From Candidatus Coatesiibacteriota bacterium (GTDB lineage: Bacteria > RBG-13-66-14 > B26-G2 > JAUVZD01): a DNA stretch of 64,000 bases. The notes under the pieces are model-generated. The model saw nothing but the letters and a program-made list of their open reading frames with translations. It did no database searches and was not told the origin of the DNA. A program made the translations under genes and the position numbers. Below are positions 1 to 8,662 of this stretch, piece after piece. Within the stretch, counting starts at the first letter, position 1, and each line of letters opens with the position of its first letter. The stretch is from assembly GCA_030602715.1 (NCBI GenBank), contig JAUVZD010000003.1, positions 1 through 64,000 on the forward strand, in the 5' to 3' direction.

Positions 1-123
1 GACAATGTGAGCATAGAGGTTGAGCTGATCACGCCGATAGCGTTGGAGAAGGAGCTGCGCTTCGCCATCCGTGAGGGTGGGCGGACCGTAGGAGCCGGCG
101 TGGTCGCGGATTTAATTGATTGA
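1..123 (+). CDS. tuf: Elongation factor Tu, C-terminal fragment
   Basis: The window opens inside this gene. The 40 visible residues contain [17 protein letters not shown], the conserved end of EF-Tu domain 3, followed by a TGA stop. EF-Tu delivers aminoacyl-tRNA to the ribosome as a GTP complex. Its position 22 nt upstream of rpsJ is the usual tuf-rpsJ junction at the head of the S10 operon. The GTPase domain and the start lie outside the window. Confidence 0.93.
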   Translation, partial: DNVSIEVELITPIALEKELRFAIREGGRTVGAGVVADLID

Positions 124-145
124 GTGGTGAGGGGATGATAAATAG

Positions 146-454
146 ATGGCAGCACAGAAAATAAGGATTCGCCTGAGGGCTTTTGACCACCGACTCCTGG
201 ACCGCTCAACGAAGGAGATAGTGGCTACCACGGAGAGAACCGGGGCTCGGGTCTCCGGACCGATTCCTCTGCCCACCAGGATAAATAGATTCACCGTTCT
301 GCGGTCACCGTTCGTGGACAAGAAGTCTCGGGAGCAATTTGAGATTCGCACCCATAAGCGCATGCTGGAGATTCACGAGCCCACCCCGGAGACTATAGAC
401 GCCCTGATGCGTCTCCAGCTCCCGGCGGGTGTGGATGTGGAGATAAAATTGTAG
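146..454 (+). CDS. rpsJ: 30S ribosomal protein S10
   Basis: This 102-residue protein has the normal family length. S10 sits in the 30S head and also acts as NusE in antitermination complexes. The sequence shows the [15 protein letters not shown] start and the [19 protein letters not shown] loop that is diagnostic of the family. The ATG follows a GAGGGGAT ribosome-binding stretch. It is the first ribosomal protein gene after tuf and is probably co-transcribed with it, because no terminator lies in the 22-nt gap. Confidence 0.97.
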   Translation: MAAQKIRIRLRAFDHRLLDRSTKEIVATTERTGARVSGPIPLPTRINRFTVLRSPFVDKKSREQFEIRTHKRMLEIHEPTPETIDALMRLQLPAGVDVEIKL

Positions 455-517
455 TAGAAGCTTGGGTGCAGTTTGATTTTTAACCGAAAAAATAAACGCC
501 AACAACGGCTGTGAACT

Positions 518-1144
518 ATGAGTGCTGGATTGATCGGAAAGAAACTGGGCATGACCCAGATATTTGATGATGAGGGGCGGGTGGTTCCGGTAACAGTGAT
601 AGCCGTCGGTCCCTGTTTCATCACCCAGATAAAGACCGAGGAGAAAGACGGTTATAAAGCCCTGCAGTTGGCTTACGAAGATGTTCGGGAGAAGATTCTG
701 ACCAAGCCCCAACTGGGCCATCTGGCAAAGTCCCAGATTTCCCCAAAGCGGGTACTTCGTGAGTTTCGCCAATCGGTTGAGGGTTACGAACTGGGGCAGG
801 AAATAAAGTGTGAGGGTATCTTTGAGGCGGGTCAGAGGGTAAATGTAAGAGGTCGTTCCAAGGGGAAGGGTTTTGCAGGTGGGGTAAAACGGCACGGCTG
901 GCGGGGGGGTAGAATGACTCACGGTTCTATGTTCCATCGGGCACCCGGCTCCATCGGCGCCTCGGCGTCTCCCAGCAAAGTATTCAAGGGTAAGACCATG
1001 CCCGGGCACATGGGCGATGAGTGGGTGACCGTCCGCAATCTGGAAGTGGTGAAGGTGGACGGAGACCGCGGGCTGATTTTGGTGCGGGGGGCGATACCCG
1101 GGGCGGCTGGGGGTATACTGGAGATATACAAAGTGGGAGCCTGA
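518..1144 (+). CDS. rplC: 50S ribosomal protein L3
   Basis: L3 is a primary 23S rRNA-binding protein that reaches toward the peptidyl transferase centre. The 208-residue product starts GLIGKKLGMTQIFDDEG and has the central KGFAGGVKRHGWRGG and GSIGASASPSKVFKGKTMPGHMG segments of the long loop, including the glutamine/histidine region near the catalytic centre. Length is normal. A 232-nt gap with its own promoter separates it from rplD, which is unusual for these two genes. Confidence 0.97.
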   Translation: MSAGLIGKKLGMTQIFDDEGRVVPVTVIAVGPCFITQIKTEEKDGYKALQLAYEDVREKILTKPQLGHLAKSQISPKRVLREFRQSVEGYELGQEIKCEGIFEAGQRVNVRGRSKGKGFAGGVKRHGWRGGRMTHGSMFHRAPGSIGASASPSKVFKGKTMPGHMGDEWVTVRNLEVVKVDGDRGLILVRGAIPGAAGGILEIYKVGA

Positions 1145-1167
1145 AGACCGCAATTTGAAAAAAACCT

Positions 1168-1196
1168 TTGACAGGTAATTTTTTTTGTGTTAGTAT
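1168..1196 (+). promoter_or_regulatory. Sigma70-type promoter between rplC and rplD
   Basis: A perfect -35 TTGACA (1168-1173) and a -10 TAGTAT (1191-1196) are separated by exactly 17 nt. The start of transcription would be near 1203, giving a leader of about 175 nt before rplD. No gene overlaps the site. It would let the rest of the S10 operon be transcribed independently of tuf-rpsJ-rplC. This is seen in sequence only; activity is inferred. Confidence 0.72.
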
Positions 1197-1304
1197 TCGC
1201 CTCTTTCCCTCCCCCACAGGTGTTCGCAACTCTGGAAATGTAACTCATTGAAAAGAAGACTTGTGGGGAGTGGTAAATTGGTATAGTTCGGTTTGTATGG
1301 GTGA

Positions 1305-1323
1305 ATTTGGGGAAATCCCAAAT
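1305..1323 (+). promoter_or_regulatory. Hairpin in the rplD leader
   Basis: ATTTGGG (1305-1311) and CCCAAAT (1317-1323) form a perfect 7-bp stem with the 5-nt loop GAAAT, about 54 nt before the rplD start. No T-run follows, so it is not a terminator. L4 autoregulates the S10 operon leader in Escherichia coli; whether this leader has a similar role is inference. Confidence 0.4.
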
Positions 1324-1376
1324 AAAAGGTGAGATTTGCGTTGAAACCTTACCTTGTGTAATAGCGGACGGTTTAG

Positions 1377-2000
1377 ATGAAATACGATGTCGTGGACAGT
1401 AGCGGAAATAAAGTAGGGGAGATGGAGTTGCCGGAGAAAGTCTTCTCCGTCGAGGAGCGCCCCGAGCTGGTCCACGAGGTGGTGGTAGCGCTTTTGTCCA
1501 ACAGGCGGGCGGGAAGTGCCTCCACCAAAGACCGCTCGGAGGTCAGGGGTGGGGGGCGCAAGCCCTGGCGCCAGAAGGGAACCGGACGGGCGAGGCACGG
1601 TTCCATTCGTTCTCCGATATGGCGTGGTGGGGGAGTAACCTTCGGTCCCAAACCGAGAAAGTATATCAAGCACATCCCCAAGAAGGTTCGCCGGGCGGCG
1701 TTATTCTCCGTATTGTCCAACCGCACCCGTGGCAAAAAGATGACCATATTGGATAACTTTGAGATGGAGGAGTATAAGACTAAGCGGGTGGTCAAGCTGA
1801 TGGGGGATTTGAAGGTGGAGGGGAATATTCTCTTTGTGGTGGAGGGCTTTCAGCCAAATGTTTTCGCATCAACTAACAACATCCCCAATGTGGATGCTTT
1901 GGCGGTTGGCAGGCTCAATGTTTACGATATCGCCAGCCACGACCACCTGGTAATCACTAAGAGCAGTGTGGAGCGGTTGGCGGAGGTGTATGCGGAATGA
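1377..2000 (+). CDS. rplD: 50S ribosomal protein L4
   Basis: This 207-residue L4 has the typical loop that lines the exit tunnel: VALLSNRRAGSASTKDRSEVRGGGRKPWRQKGTGRARHGSIRSPIWRGGGVTFGPKPR. L4 binds 23S rRNA early in assembly and is a known autogenous regulator in gamma-proteobacteria. No strong Shine-Dalgarno sequence precedes the ATG. Its stop overlaps the rplW start (ATGA), so the two are probably translationally coupled. A promoter at 1168-1196 would drive this gene. Confidence 0.97.
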   Translation: MKYDVVDSSGNKVGEMELPEKVFSVEERPELVHEVVVALLSNRRAGSASTKDRSEVRGGGRKPWRQKGTGRARHGSIRSPIWRGGGVTFGPKPRKYIKHIPKKVRRAALFSVLSNRTRGKKMTILDNFEMEEYKTKRVVKLMGDLKVEGNILFVVEGFQPNVFASTNNIPNVDALAVGRLNVYDIASHDHLVITKSSVERLAEVYAE

Positions 2001-2287
2001 AAGACCCCCACGATATTGTCCTTTTCCCCTATATGACCGAGAGGATTACCGAACTCAGGGAGAAGGTGAACAAATACGCCTTCGGGGTGGCGATGGATGC
2101 CAATAAGATAGAGATAGCCAAAGCGGTGGAGTTGATCTTCAATGTGAAGGTTATGGGGGTAAATACCATCCGCATGCGAGGAAAGGGCCGCAGATTGGGC
2201 TGGCGGGAGGGACGCACCCCAGACTGGAAGAAGGCTATCGTTACCCTGAAGGAAGGCGACACCATTGATGTTTTTGAGGGGGCTTAG
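1997..2287 (+). CDS. rplW: 50S ribosomal protein L23
   Basis: L23 lies at the tunnel exit and is the docking site for trigger factor and SRP. The 96-residue product has the family segments LFPYMTERITELREKVNKYAFGVAMDANKIEIAKAVE and VMGVNTIRMRGKGRR. It overlaps rplD by 4 nt (ATGA). Length is typical and nothing is unusual. Confidence 0.96.
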   Translation: MKDPHDIVLFPYMTERITELREKVNKYAFGVAMDANKIEIAKAVELIFNVKVMGVNTIRMRGKGRRLGWREGRTPDWKKAIVTLKEGDTIDVFEGA

Positions 2288-2320
2288 GCTCTTTGCTTTT
2301 ATTAACCGGGAGAGACCATT

Positions 2321-3145
2321 ATGGCGGTAAGAAAATATAAGCCCACAAGTCCCGGCAGACGCTTTATGAGTGTCTCTGAGTTTGAGGAGATTACCAAGAG
2401 TAAGCCGGAGAAGAAGCTGACCAAAGCCAAACGCAAGAAGGGTGGGCGCAACAATAAAGGGCGTATCACTATGCGCCGTCGCGGTGGTGGCCATCGCCAA
2501 CGTATTCGCATAGTGGACTTCCGTCGCCAGCGAGACGGCGTCCCCGCCAAGGTGGTGGCGATAGAATACGACCCCATTCGCTCGGCTCGCCTGGCTCTTC
2601 TCCATTTTCCCGACGGCAGAAAGGCTTACATAATCGCCCCGGATAAGGTGGAGGTGGGCAACATACTGGTCTGTGGCAGTGGAGCCAAGATTGAGACTGG
2701 AAATGTCATCCCCCTGCGGGATATCCCCGTCGGCTTGATGGTGCATTGTGTAGAAATGCGTCCGGGCAAAGGCGCTCAGGTAGCTCGGGCTGCCGGTGCC
2801 GGCGCTCAGATTCTGGCTAAGGAGGGGAAATACGCCCACATCCGTCTGCCCTCCGGTGAGGTGCGCCTATTCCATCTGGACTGTCGGGCAACAGTGGGTG
2901 AGGTGGGCAATAAAGACCACAATAATATCACTCTGGGAAAGGCGGGTCGCAAACGTTGGTTGGGAAGGCGGTCTAAGGTGCGGGGGGTGGCTATGAACCC
3001 CAATGATCACCCCCATGGTGGGGGTGAGGGTAAGACCTCCGGTGGGCGCCACCCATGCACCCCCTGGGGAAAGCCGACCAAGGGATATAAGACTAGACGC
3101 AAGAAGCCCTCGGATAAATTGATAGTCCGCCGTCGCAGGCAGTAG
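2321..3145 (+). CDS. rplB: 50S ribosomal protein L2
   Basis: L2 is an essential 23S-binding protein needed for subunit association and peptidyl transferase activity. The 274-residue product has the normal length. It contains [15 protein letters not shown] near the N-terminus and the [22 protein letters not shown] segment, which carries the conserved histidine region near the catalytic centre. The C-terminus ends [22 protein letters not shown]. It follows rplW by 33 nt. Confidence 0.98.
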   Translation: MAVRKYKPTSPGRRFMSVSEFEEITKSKPEKKLTKAKRKKGGRNNKGRITMRRRGGGHRQRIRIVDFRRQRDGVPAKVVAIEYDPIRSARLALLHFPDGRKAYIIAPDKVEVGNILVCGSGAKIETGNVIPLRDIPVGLMVHCVEMRPGKGAQVARAAGAGAQILAKEGKYAHIRLPSGEVRLFHLDCRATVGEVGNKDHNNITLGKAGRKRWLGRRSKVRGVAMNPNDHPHGGGEGKTSGGRHPCTPWGKPTKGYKTRRKKPSDKLIVRRRRQ

Positions 3146-3186
3146 AATCGTGTTTTTGGTGTATTTAACCGGTCAAGGAGATACTT

Positions 3187-3474
3187 TTGGCAAGATCGAC
3201 GAAAAAAGGTCCCTATATAGATGAGCGGTTGTTGGGGCGGATTCTGGAGATGAACGAGAGGGGGGATAAGAAGGTGGTCAAGACCTGGGCTCGTCGTTCG
3301 ACGATTCCCCCGGAGTTCGTGGGTCACACCATCGCCGTGCATAACGGCAGAAAATTTATCCCCGTCTACATAACTGAAGATATGGTGGGTCATAAATTGG
3401 GAGAGTTTGCCCCGACACGCACTTACAGGGGTCACTCCGGCGCTACAACGGATAGAACCATCCGCTTAAAATAA
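3187..3474 (+). CDS. rpsS: 30S ribosomal protein S19
   Basis: S19 is a 30S head protein that pairs with S13. The 95 residues start [18 protein letters not shown] and include [50 protein letters not shown], the most conserved part of the family. The start is TTG at 3187; an AAGGAG-like site lies just upstream, and the first residues match the family start. It sits between rplB and rplV as expected. Confidence 0.96.
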   Translation: MARSTKKGPYIDERLLGRILEMNERGDKKVVKTWARRSTIPPEFVGHTIAVHNGRKFIPVYITEDMVGHKLGEFAPTRTYRGHSGATTDRTIRLK

Positions 3475-3547
3475 GATTGTGCCCTTTTTGAGCTAAGCCG
3501 GGACACTTGATATACGAGCATATCCGTTTTTGAATTGGTGATGGGAT

Positions 3548-4156
3548 ATGGAACTTAAAGCCAGTTGTAAATACATACTTCACTCTCCACGCAAGATGCG
3601 GCGGGCGGCAGACCTGGTTCGGGGAAAGGATTTGGGGGAGGCGCTGGATATACTTCGTTATCTTCCCAATCGCTCCGCCTATTATGTTGCTCGTGTCCTG
3701 CGTTCAGCAGCGGCAAATGAATTCAATCTAGGCGGGGATGACAAAGTAGATGAGGACCGTCTGTATGTGAAGGTTATCTATGTAAACGAGGGAGCCCGCT
3801 ACAAGCGGATAATGTATCGGGCATATGGCAGAGCCACCAAGGTGCTTAAGCGCACCTGTCATATTCATGTGGTTCTTGATGAACGACCGGAGGGTGAGCT
3901 CTCTAAGCGCACTCGCCGTCGGCTCTCCGAGAAGCCTACGAAAGGTAGAGCCAAGAAGAGGACCGCTAAGCCTGAGGCGGTAAAGGAGACCAAGCCCAAG
4001 AAAGAATCTGAACCCGAGAAGAAGACGAAAGCCAAGGCGAAGTCTAAGCCCAAGGCGAAGTCTAAGCCCAGGGCGAAGCAGAAAGCCAAGGAAGCGGGGA
4101 AGAAGAAATCCGCCAAATCCAAGGATAAAGAAGCAGAAAAGAAGCGTAAGAGATAA
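3548..4156 (+). CDS. rplV: 50S ribosomal protein L22 with long basic C-terminal tail
   Basis: Residues 1 to about 115 are a normal L22: HSPRKMRRAADLVRGKDLGEALDILRYLPNRSA at the start, and the tunnel loop ending GRATKVLKRTCHIHVVLDE. L22 lines the peptide exit tunnel. The protein then runs on for about 85 more residues, almost only K, A, S, P, E and R (positions about 118-202), giving 202 residues where 110-120 is usual. The tail is predicted to be disordered and would extend from the ribosome surface. Similar tails occur on S3, L29, S5 and L17 in this window. Confidence 0.95.
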   Translation: MELKASCKYILHSPRKMRRAADLVRGKDLGEALDILRYLPNRSAYYVARVLRSAAANEFNLGGDDKVDEDRLYVKVIYVNEGARYKRIMYRAYGRATKVLKRTCHIHVVLDERPEGELSKRTRRRLSEKPTKGRAKKRTAKPEAVKETKPKKESEPEKKTKAKAKSKPKAKSKPRAKQKAKEAGKKKSAKSKDKEAEKKRKR

Positions 4157-4207
4157 TTTGGTAACAGCAGGAATCCCTTTCTAATGTTTTATCCATAAAG
4201 GCAGGAT

Positions 4208-5305
4208 ATGGGTCAGAAGACAAATCCCATCGGTTTTAGGCTTGGATATATAAAGACCTGGAAGTCAAGGTGGTATTCTAAGGAGAACTACTCCACCTAT
4301 CTTCACGAGGATTTAAGCATGCGCCGACATATAAAGAGTAGTTTGGAGAATGCGGCGATATCGTCGGTGGAGATTGAGCGGCGGGGGGAGAATGTGACCG
4401 TATTCATTCATACGGCGCGTCCGGGGATAATTATCGGTCGGCGAGGCGCGGAGGTGAATAAGCTGAGGGAGGAGCTGAACAAGCTCTCCAAAGGAAAGGT
4501 AAACATTGAGATAAAGGAGATAAAGAACGCCGAGCTTGACGCTCAGTTGGTCGCCGAGTCCATCGCCAACCAGATTGAACGGCGCATCGGTTTTCGTCGG
4601 GCTATGAAGCGGGCGGTAGCAAACTGTATGCGCTTCGGGGCACTGGGGGTAAAGATTGAAGCCGCCGGTCGGTTGGGTGGAGCGGAGATGGCTCGCTCGG
4701 AGCGCTATTTTGAGGGGCGGGTCCCTCTGCATACCCTGAGGGCGGATATAGACTACGGCGTAGCGACCGCTAAGACCAACTCTGGAGCCGTGGGGATAAA
4801 GGTATGGATCTTCCTGGCGGAGAGACTTCCCGGTGAGGTGCGCGAGGAGATGATGGAGGTGGAGAGACGACCACCCAGGAAAGCGAAGAAGAAGCCCAAA
4901 CGGACTCCTCGGGCTGACGGGCAGGTGCCGCGGAGGAAACGGCGCAAGAAGAAACCTTCGGCTGAGGCGAAACCAGCACCAAAGGCGGAGAAAGAGGAGA
5001 AGAAGCCGGCTGAGGAGAAGGTTGAGGTTAAAGAAGCCGAGGCGAAGAAGCCGAAGGTAGAGAAGGCGGTGGAGAAGAAACCCGAGGAGGAAAAGAAGCC
5101 CAGGGAGAAAGCTAAGGCAAAAGAGACCGAGAAGGAAGAGGAGAAGGTAAAGAAGCCCAAAGTGAGCAAGAAGAAGGCTACTGCCAAGAAGAAGACGGAG
5201 GAATCTTCTGAGACCACCGCCGAGAGCACCACCACAAAGAAGAAGACGGCGGGAAAAGAAGATAAGCAAGAGAAGAAGGAAACTGAGAAAGAGGCTGAGA
5301 AGTAG
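4208..5305 (+). CDS. rpsC: 30S ribosomal protein S3 with long charged C-terminal tail
   Basis: The first 215 or so residues are a standard S3: GQKTNPIGFRLGYIKTWKSRWY at the N-terminus, a KH domain with VFIHTARPGIIIGRRGAEV, and the C-terminal domain with GRLGGAEMARSERYFEGRVPLHTLRADIDYG. S3 is at the mRNA entry site and has helicase-related function. About 145 further residues of Lys/Glu/Ala-rich low-complexity sequence follow, so the total is 365 against 210-230 for most homologs. The tail alternates basic and acidic blocks. Confidence 0.96.
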   Translation: MGQKTNPIGFRLGYIKTWKSRWYSKENYSTYLHEDLSMRRHIKSSLENAAISSVEIERRGENVTVFIHTARPGIIIGRRGAEVNKLREELNKLSKGKVNIEIKEIKNAELDAQLVAESIANQIERRIGFRRAMKRAVANCMRFGALGVKIEAAGRLGGAEMARSERYFEGRVPLHTLRADIDYGVATAKTNSGAVGIKVWIFLAERLPGEVREEMMEVERRPPRKAKKKPKRTPRADGQVPRRKRRKKKPSAEAKPAPKAEKEEKKPAEEKVEVKEAEAKKPKVEKAVEKKPEEEKKPREKAKAKETEKEEEKVKKPKVSKKKATAKKKTEESSETTAESTTTKKKTAGKEDKQEKKETEKEAEK

Positions 5306-5329
5306 ATAGATTGAGGATGGTGAGCGGTA

Positions 5330-5761
5330 ATGTTGATGCCCAAGAGGGTTAAGTATCGTAAGCAGCAGAAGGGGCGTGTCCGGGGGATTGCTACCGCCGG
5401 CAATCGTCTGAACTTCGGCGATTATGGATTGCAGGCTCTTCAGTGCGGCTGGCTCACCTCCCAGCAGATAGAAAGTGCCCGTGTGGCAATTAACCGGTAT
5501 ATCCGCAGAAGCGGGAAGCTGTGGATTCGGGTCTTCCCTGACAAACCGGTCACCAAAAAGCCTCAAGAAACCAGAATGGGAAAGGGTAAGGGGGCTCCGG
5601 AGTTCTGGGTGGCGCCGGTCAAGACCGGACGCATCCTGTTTGAGCTTGAGGGGGTCCCATACCATGTCGCCAAAGAGGCTATGCGTCGTGCCGGACATAA
5701 ACTTCCTATTAAGGTCAACTTCATCAGTAGGGTGAAGGAGGGGGAGTATGAAGCCCGGTGA
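5330..5761 (+). CDS. rplP: 50S ribosomal protein L16
   Basis: L16 organises the A-site side of the 50S. The product has [34 protein letters not shown] and the conserved [34 protein letters not shown]. Two ATG codons lie close together (5330 and 5336). The second gives the family start MPKRVKYR and may be the true one. The 3' end overlaps rpmC by 14 nt. Confidence 0.96.
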   Translation: MLMPKRVKYRKQQKGRVRGIATAGNRLNFGDYGLQALQCGWLTSQQIESARVAINRYIRRSGKLWIRVFPDKPVTKKPQETRMGKGKGAPEFWVAPVKTGRILFELEGVPYHVAKEAMRRAGHKLPIKVNFISRVKEGEYEAR

Positions 5762-6101
5762 GTTGAGGGATATGTCCCCGGAGGAGCTGCGCATCCGACT
5801 GGGGGAGCTGAAGGGGGACCTATTCAAGGCTACCTACGAGTTGCGCAGTCGGCAGTCGGAGGATATCACCCGGCGAGGGCTCATCAAGCGGGACATCGCT
5901 CGGATAATGACCATATTGCGTGAGAAGGGTGAGGAGAGCTACCTGCCCCAGGAGAAAACGCCGAAGGACAAGAAGGGGAGGAAAGGGCGAAAGAAGGCTG
6001 ACAGGAGGAGAGGCGAGCAAGAATCGGCGAGTGAAAAGAAAGAATCCGCAAAAGTTAGCGAAAAGAAGGGGAGTAGGAAAGAGAAGAGAGCAAAGAGGTA
6101 G
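5748..6101 (+). CDS. rpmC: 50S ribosomal protein L29 with basic C-terminal extension
   Basis: L29 is a small helical hairpin protein beside the tunnel exit. Residues 1-65 match: [33 protein letters not shown], followed by the second helix with [19 protein letters not shown]. The remaining 52 residues are Lys/Arg/Glu/Ser-rich without recognisable fold, so the protein is about twice the normal length. The start overlaps the end of rplP by 14 nt, suggesting coupled translation. Confidence 0.93.
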   Translation: MKPGELRDMSPEELRIRLGELKGDLFKATYELRSRQSEDITRRGLIKRDIARIMTILREKGEESYLPQEKTPKDKKGRKGRKKADRRRGEQESASEKKESAKVSEKKGSRKEKRAKR

Positions 6102-6145
6102 ATTTCCGTAATAATTTTTTCTTTTATCACTTCTGGGGAGCGTCA

Positions 6146-6427
6146 ATGGAAGCTGGAGCGAAAGAGACGAAGGATAAACGGGGTATGTGTAAGGCTCGTG
6201 TGGGAGTAGTGGTCTCAAACAAGATGGATAAGACCGTGGTGGTGGCGGTTACCAGGCACATGATGCATCCCTTGTATAAAAAGACGGTCAAGAAGACGAA
6301 GAAATTCTATGCCCACGATGAGAACAACGAGTGTGGAGTGGGCGATAAAGTGGAGATTAAGGAAACCAGACCGCTCTCTCGCCTGAAGAGATGGCGGGTG
6401 AGCGAAATCTTGGAGAAGGCTAAGTAG
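6146..6427 (+). CDS. rpsQ: 30S ribosomal protein S17
   Basis: S17 is an OB-fold protein that binds 16S rRNA early in assembly. The 93-residue product has the core [70 protein letters not shown]. It has about 10 extra N-terminal residues ([10 protein letters not shown]). The ATG is preceded by a GGGGAG site. A 106-nt gap with no visible signal follows before rplN. Confidence 0.96.
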   Translation: MEAGAKETKDKRGMCKARVGVVVSNKMDKTVVVAVTRHMMHPLYKKTVKKTKKFYAHDENNECGVGDKVEIKETRPLSRLKRWRVSEILEKAK

Positions 6428-6533
6428 CCACTCTCTTACTCTATAAAATTTTGCGTTTGGCGGGTGCTGATAGGTTGGGTGTATGTCCGAGACGAACGAT
6501 TGCTTTAGATAGTGACAAGAGAAGTGAAGAGCG

Positions 6534-6902
6534 ATGATTCAGCATATGACCAGGGTAGTGATTGCCGATAACACCGGAGCCAAGAAGGCGTCTTGTATCC
6601 GTGTTCTGGGTGGTTCCGGCAGGCGCTACGCACGAGTTGGAGACCTCATTGTGATAACCGTCAAGGACGCTATGCCCAAAGGTTCGGTGCACAAGGGACA
6701 GGTGGTCAAGGCGGTGGTGGTGCGCACCAAATCTCAGATGCGTAGAGAGGACGGTTCTTATATCAAATTTGACGATAACGCTGCGGTCATACTGAATGAG
6801 CAAGGAGACCCGGCCGGCACCCGTATCTTCGGACCGGTGGCAAGGGAATTGCGGGAGAAGAAATATACGAAGGTGGTCTCCCTCGCTCCGGAGGTGCTCT
6901 GA
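6534..6902 (+). CDS. rplN: 50S ribosomal protein L14
   Basis: L14 contributes to bridge B8 with the 30S. The 122-residue sequence is typical: [48 protein letters not shown], and [28 protein letters not shown] at the end. The start is placed by the family N-terminus and by a GAAGAG ribosome-binding stretch. It is followed by rplX after 8 nt. Confidence 0.97.
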   Translation: MIQHMTRVVIADNTGAKKASCIRVLGGSGRRYARVGDLIVITVKDAMPKGSVHKGQVVKAVVVRTKSQMRREDGSYIKFDDNAAVILNEQGDPAGTRIFGPVARELREKKYTKVVSLAPEVL

Positions 6903-6910
6903 CCGTTGAG

Positions 6911-7264
6911 ATGGAAGGGAAGAGGGCTATGGAAAGGGGAAAGCTGAAGATAAAGAAGGGCGATGAGGTAGTGGTCGTCGCCGGTCGGGAGCGCTTCGCC
7001 AAGAAGAAGGGCAAGGTGCTGAAGATATTTCCGGAGAAGAATACGGTCATCGTGGAAGGTGTAAATTTCGTAAAGAAGCACCGTCGTCAAACCCGCCAAG
7101 ACCGCCAGGGGGGCATCATCAATGTAGAGGCTCCTATAAACATCTCCAATATAATGTTGGTGTGCCCCAAATGTGGCAAGCCCTCACGTGTGGGGCGCAT
7201 AAGGTTGGAGGGAGGCTCTTCGGCAAGGGTTTGCAGAAGTTGTAATGAAATTATTGATAAATAG
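6911..7264 (+). CDS. rplX: 50S ribosomal protein L24
   Basis: L24 starts 50S assembly by binding the 5' end of 23S rRNA. A KOW motif is visible (KIKKGDEVVVVAGRERFAKKKGKVLKIFPEKNTVIVEGVNFVKKHRR). The C-terminal part has CPKCGK and CRSC pairs that probably bind zinc, as in many bacterial L24 proteins. Length is 117 residues. ATG 6929 (MERGKLK) is an alternative start closer to the family consensus. Confidence 0.96.
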   Translation: MEGKRAMERGKLKIKKGDEVVVVAGRERFAKKKGKVLKIFPEKNTVIVEGVNFVKKHRRQTRQDRQGGIINVEAPINISNIMLVCPKCGKPSRVGRIRLEGGSSARVCRSCNEIIDK

Positions 7265-7328
7265 GCTTTTTCAGCAGGCGGGATGGAAAGTGAGTGCCGG
7301 GCGTTAGTGTTTAATTGAGGGCGTAAAG

Positions 7329-7892
7329 ATGGGCGATTATCTAAAGATGTATCGTGATGAAATGATCCCTGCGATGATGAAGCGCTTTGACTACAAGAAT
7401 CCCATGCAGGTTCCCAGACTGCTCAAGATAGTCATCAATAAGGGAATAGGCGAAGCTCACAGCAACAGCAAGATGCTGGAGGAGGCGATCGCCGAGCTTG
7501 CCGCAATCACCGGGCAGACGCCGGTGGTCGCCAGGGCACGCAAGTCCATCGCCGGTTTCAAGATTAGGGAAGGGTTCCCGGTGGGCTGTCGGGTGACTTT
7601 GCGCCGGCGTCGTATGTATGAGTTTCTGGATAGACTGGTCAATGTCGCTATTCCTCGCATCCGGGACTTCCGTGGTTTGCCCCGGAAGGGCTTTGACGGA
7701 CGGGGCAACTTTACCCTGGGCATAACCGAGCAGATAATCTTCCCTGAGGTTCCATACGATAAGATAGCACATATAAGCGGTATGAGCATAACCTTCGTCA
7801 CCGATGCCGAGACAGATGAGGAGGCAATGGCTCTTCTGGAGGCTTTCGGTATGCCTTTCGTCAGGATGCGGGAGGCGGTAACGGCGTCATAA
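7329..7892 (+). CDS. rplE: 50S ribosomal protein L5
   Basis: L5 binds 5S rRNA and contacts S13 across the subunit interface. The 187-residue protein contains [55 protein letters not shown] and [31 protein letters not shown], all diagnostic. A 64-nt spacer precedes it. Length is normal. Confidence 0.97.
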   Translation: MGDYLKMYRDEMIPAMMKRFDYKNPMQVPRLLKIVINKGIGEAHSNSKMLEEAIAELAAITGQTPVVARARKSIAGFKIREGFPVGCRVTLRRRRMYEFLDRLVNVAIPRIRDFRGLPRKGFDGRGNFTLGITEQIIFPEVPYDKIAHISGMSITFVTDAETDEEAMALLEAFGMPFVRMREAVTAS

Positions 7893-7946
7893 TCGTGTTA
7901 GTAAACGGTGGGACTTTTATGGCTGATTAACTGAGGGGAGTTTGAT

Positions 7947-8132
7947 TTGGCAAAGAAATGTCTGAGAGTGAAGGCGGATAGAAAGCCCAAGTTCAAGGTG
8001 CGGGCATACAACCGATGCCCCCTCTGCGGGCGGGCTCGGGGTTATTTGCGTAAATTTGGCATGTGTCGCATATGCTTCCGCACCCTGGCGTTGAATGGCG
8101 AGCTTCCCGGAGTCATAAAAGCTAGTTGGTAG
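7947..8132 (+). CDS. rpsZ: 30S ribosomal protein S14, zinc-binding short form
   Basis: The 61-residue product is the short (type Z) S14. It has two zinc pairs, CPLC and CRIC, in [41 protein letters not shown]14 sits in the 30S head. The start is TTG at 7947, supported by a GAGGGGAG ribosome-binding site and by the family start AKKCLRVK. It lies between rplE and rpsH as usual. Confidence 0.96.
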   Translation: MAKKCLRVKADRKPKFKVRAYNRCPLCGRARGYLRKFGMCRICFRTLALNGELPGVIKASW

Positions 8133-8230
8133 GCGATTTCATTTTTGTTGAATACTTTGGCTTGTGAGGAGTTGGGTAAGTAACCCGCAAGCTGTAGAAT
8201 AGATTGTCGCAGAGTTTACAGGAGCGCAGT

Positions 8231-8629
8231 ATGACTATGACCGACCCCATAGCGGATATGCTGACCCGCATTCGTAACGCCACAAGAGCACGCAAGAGCC
8301 TGGTGAGGATGCCCTCCTCCAATATGAAGGTTGCTATCGCCGAGATATTGAAGGAAGAAGGATACGTCACCGATTACTCTGTGGAGGAGGACAACAAGCA
8401 GAATGTGCTTTTGGTTAACCTGCGTTATCTGGAGGACGGCGAGTGCGCTATAAAGGGTATTAAGCGGGTGAGCACTCCCGGCTGGCGGCGGTATTTCTCC
8501 CGGGATAAGATTCCCTGGGTGAGGGACGGTTTGGGGGTATGTATTGTCACCACCTCCAGGGGGCTTATGACCGACGCCGATGCTCGCAAGGCAAATGTCG
8601 GCGGTGAGGCTATCTGTTTTGTCTGGTGA
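8231..8629 (+). CDS. rpsH: 30S ribosomal protein S8
   Basis: S8 is a primary 16S-binding protein and a translational repressor of the spc operon in Escherichia coli. The ATG at 8231 is chosen over the upstream TTG at 8204 because CAGGAG lies 6 nt before it. The protein then starts TMTDPIADMLTRIRNATRARKSLVRMPSSNMKVAIAEILKEEGYV, as in the family. The C-terminal domain ends ADARKANVGGEAICFVW. Length is 132 residues, the normal size. Confidence 0.96.
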   Translation: MTMTDPIADMLTRIRNATRARKSLVRMPSSNMKVAIAEILKEEGYVTDYSVEEDNKQNVLLVNLRYLEDGECAIKGIKRVSTPGWRRYFSRDKIPWVRDGLGVCIVTTSRGLMTDADARKANVGGEAICFVW

Positions 8630-8662
8630 TGGCAATATTTATGAAACTAAGGTATAGACGAA

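Noticed and set aside
305-1153. 282-residue minus-strand open frame over rplC
   Set aside because: It is a shadow of L3; composition and context give no support.
1173-1192. T-run at 1180-1186 as a terminator of rplC
   Set aside because: No GC-rich hairpin precedes the T-run; it lies in the spacer of a clear promoter.
4313-5827. 504-residue open frame on the minus strand
   Set aside because: It is antisense to rpsC, rplP and rpmC. Its leucine-rich part is the mirror of the Lys/Glu tail of S3, and no family or ribosome-binding site supports it.
6428-6533. Regulatory element in the rpsQ-rplN gap
   Set aside because: I see no hairpin, promoter or ORF that I can support in these 106 nt.
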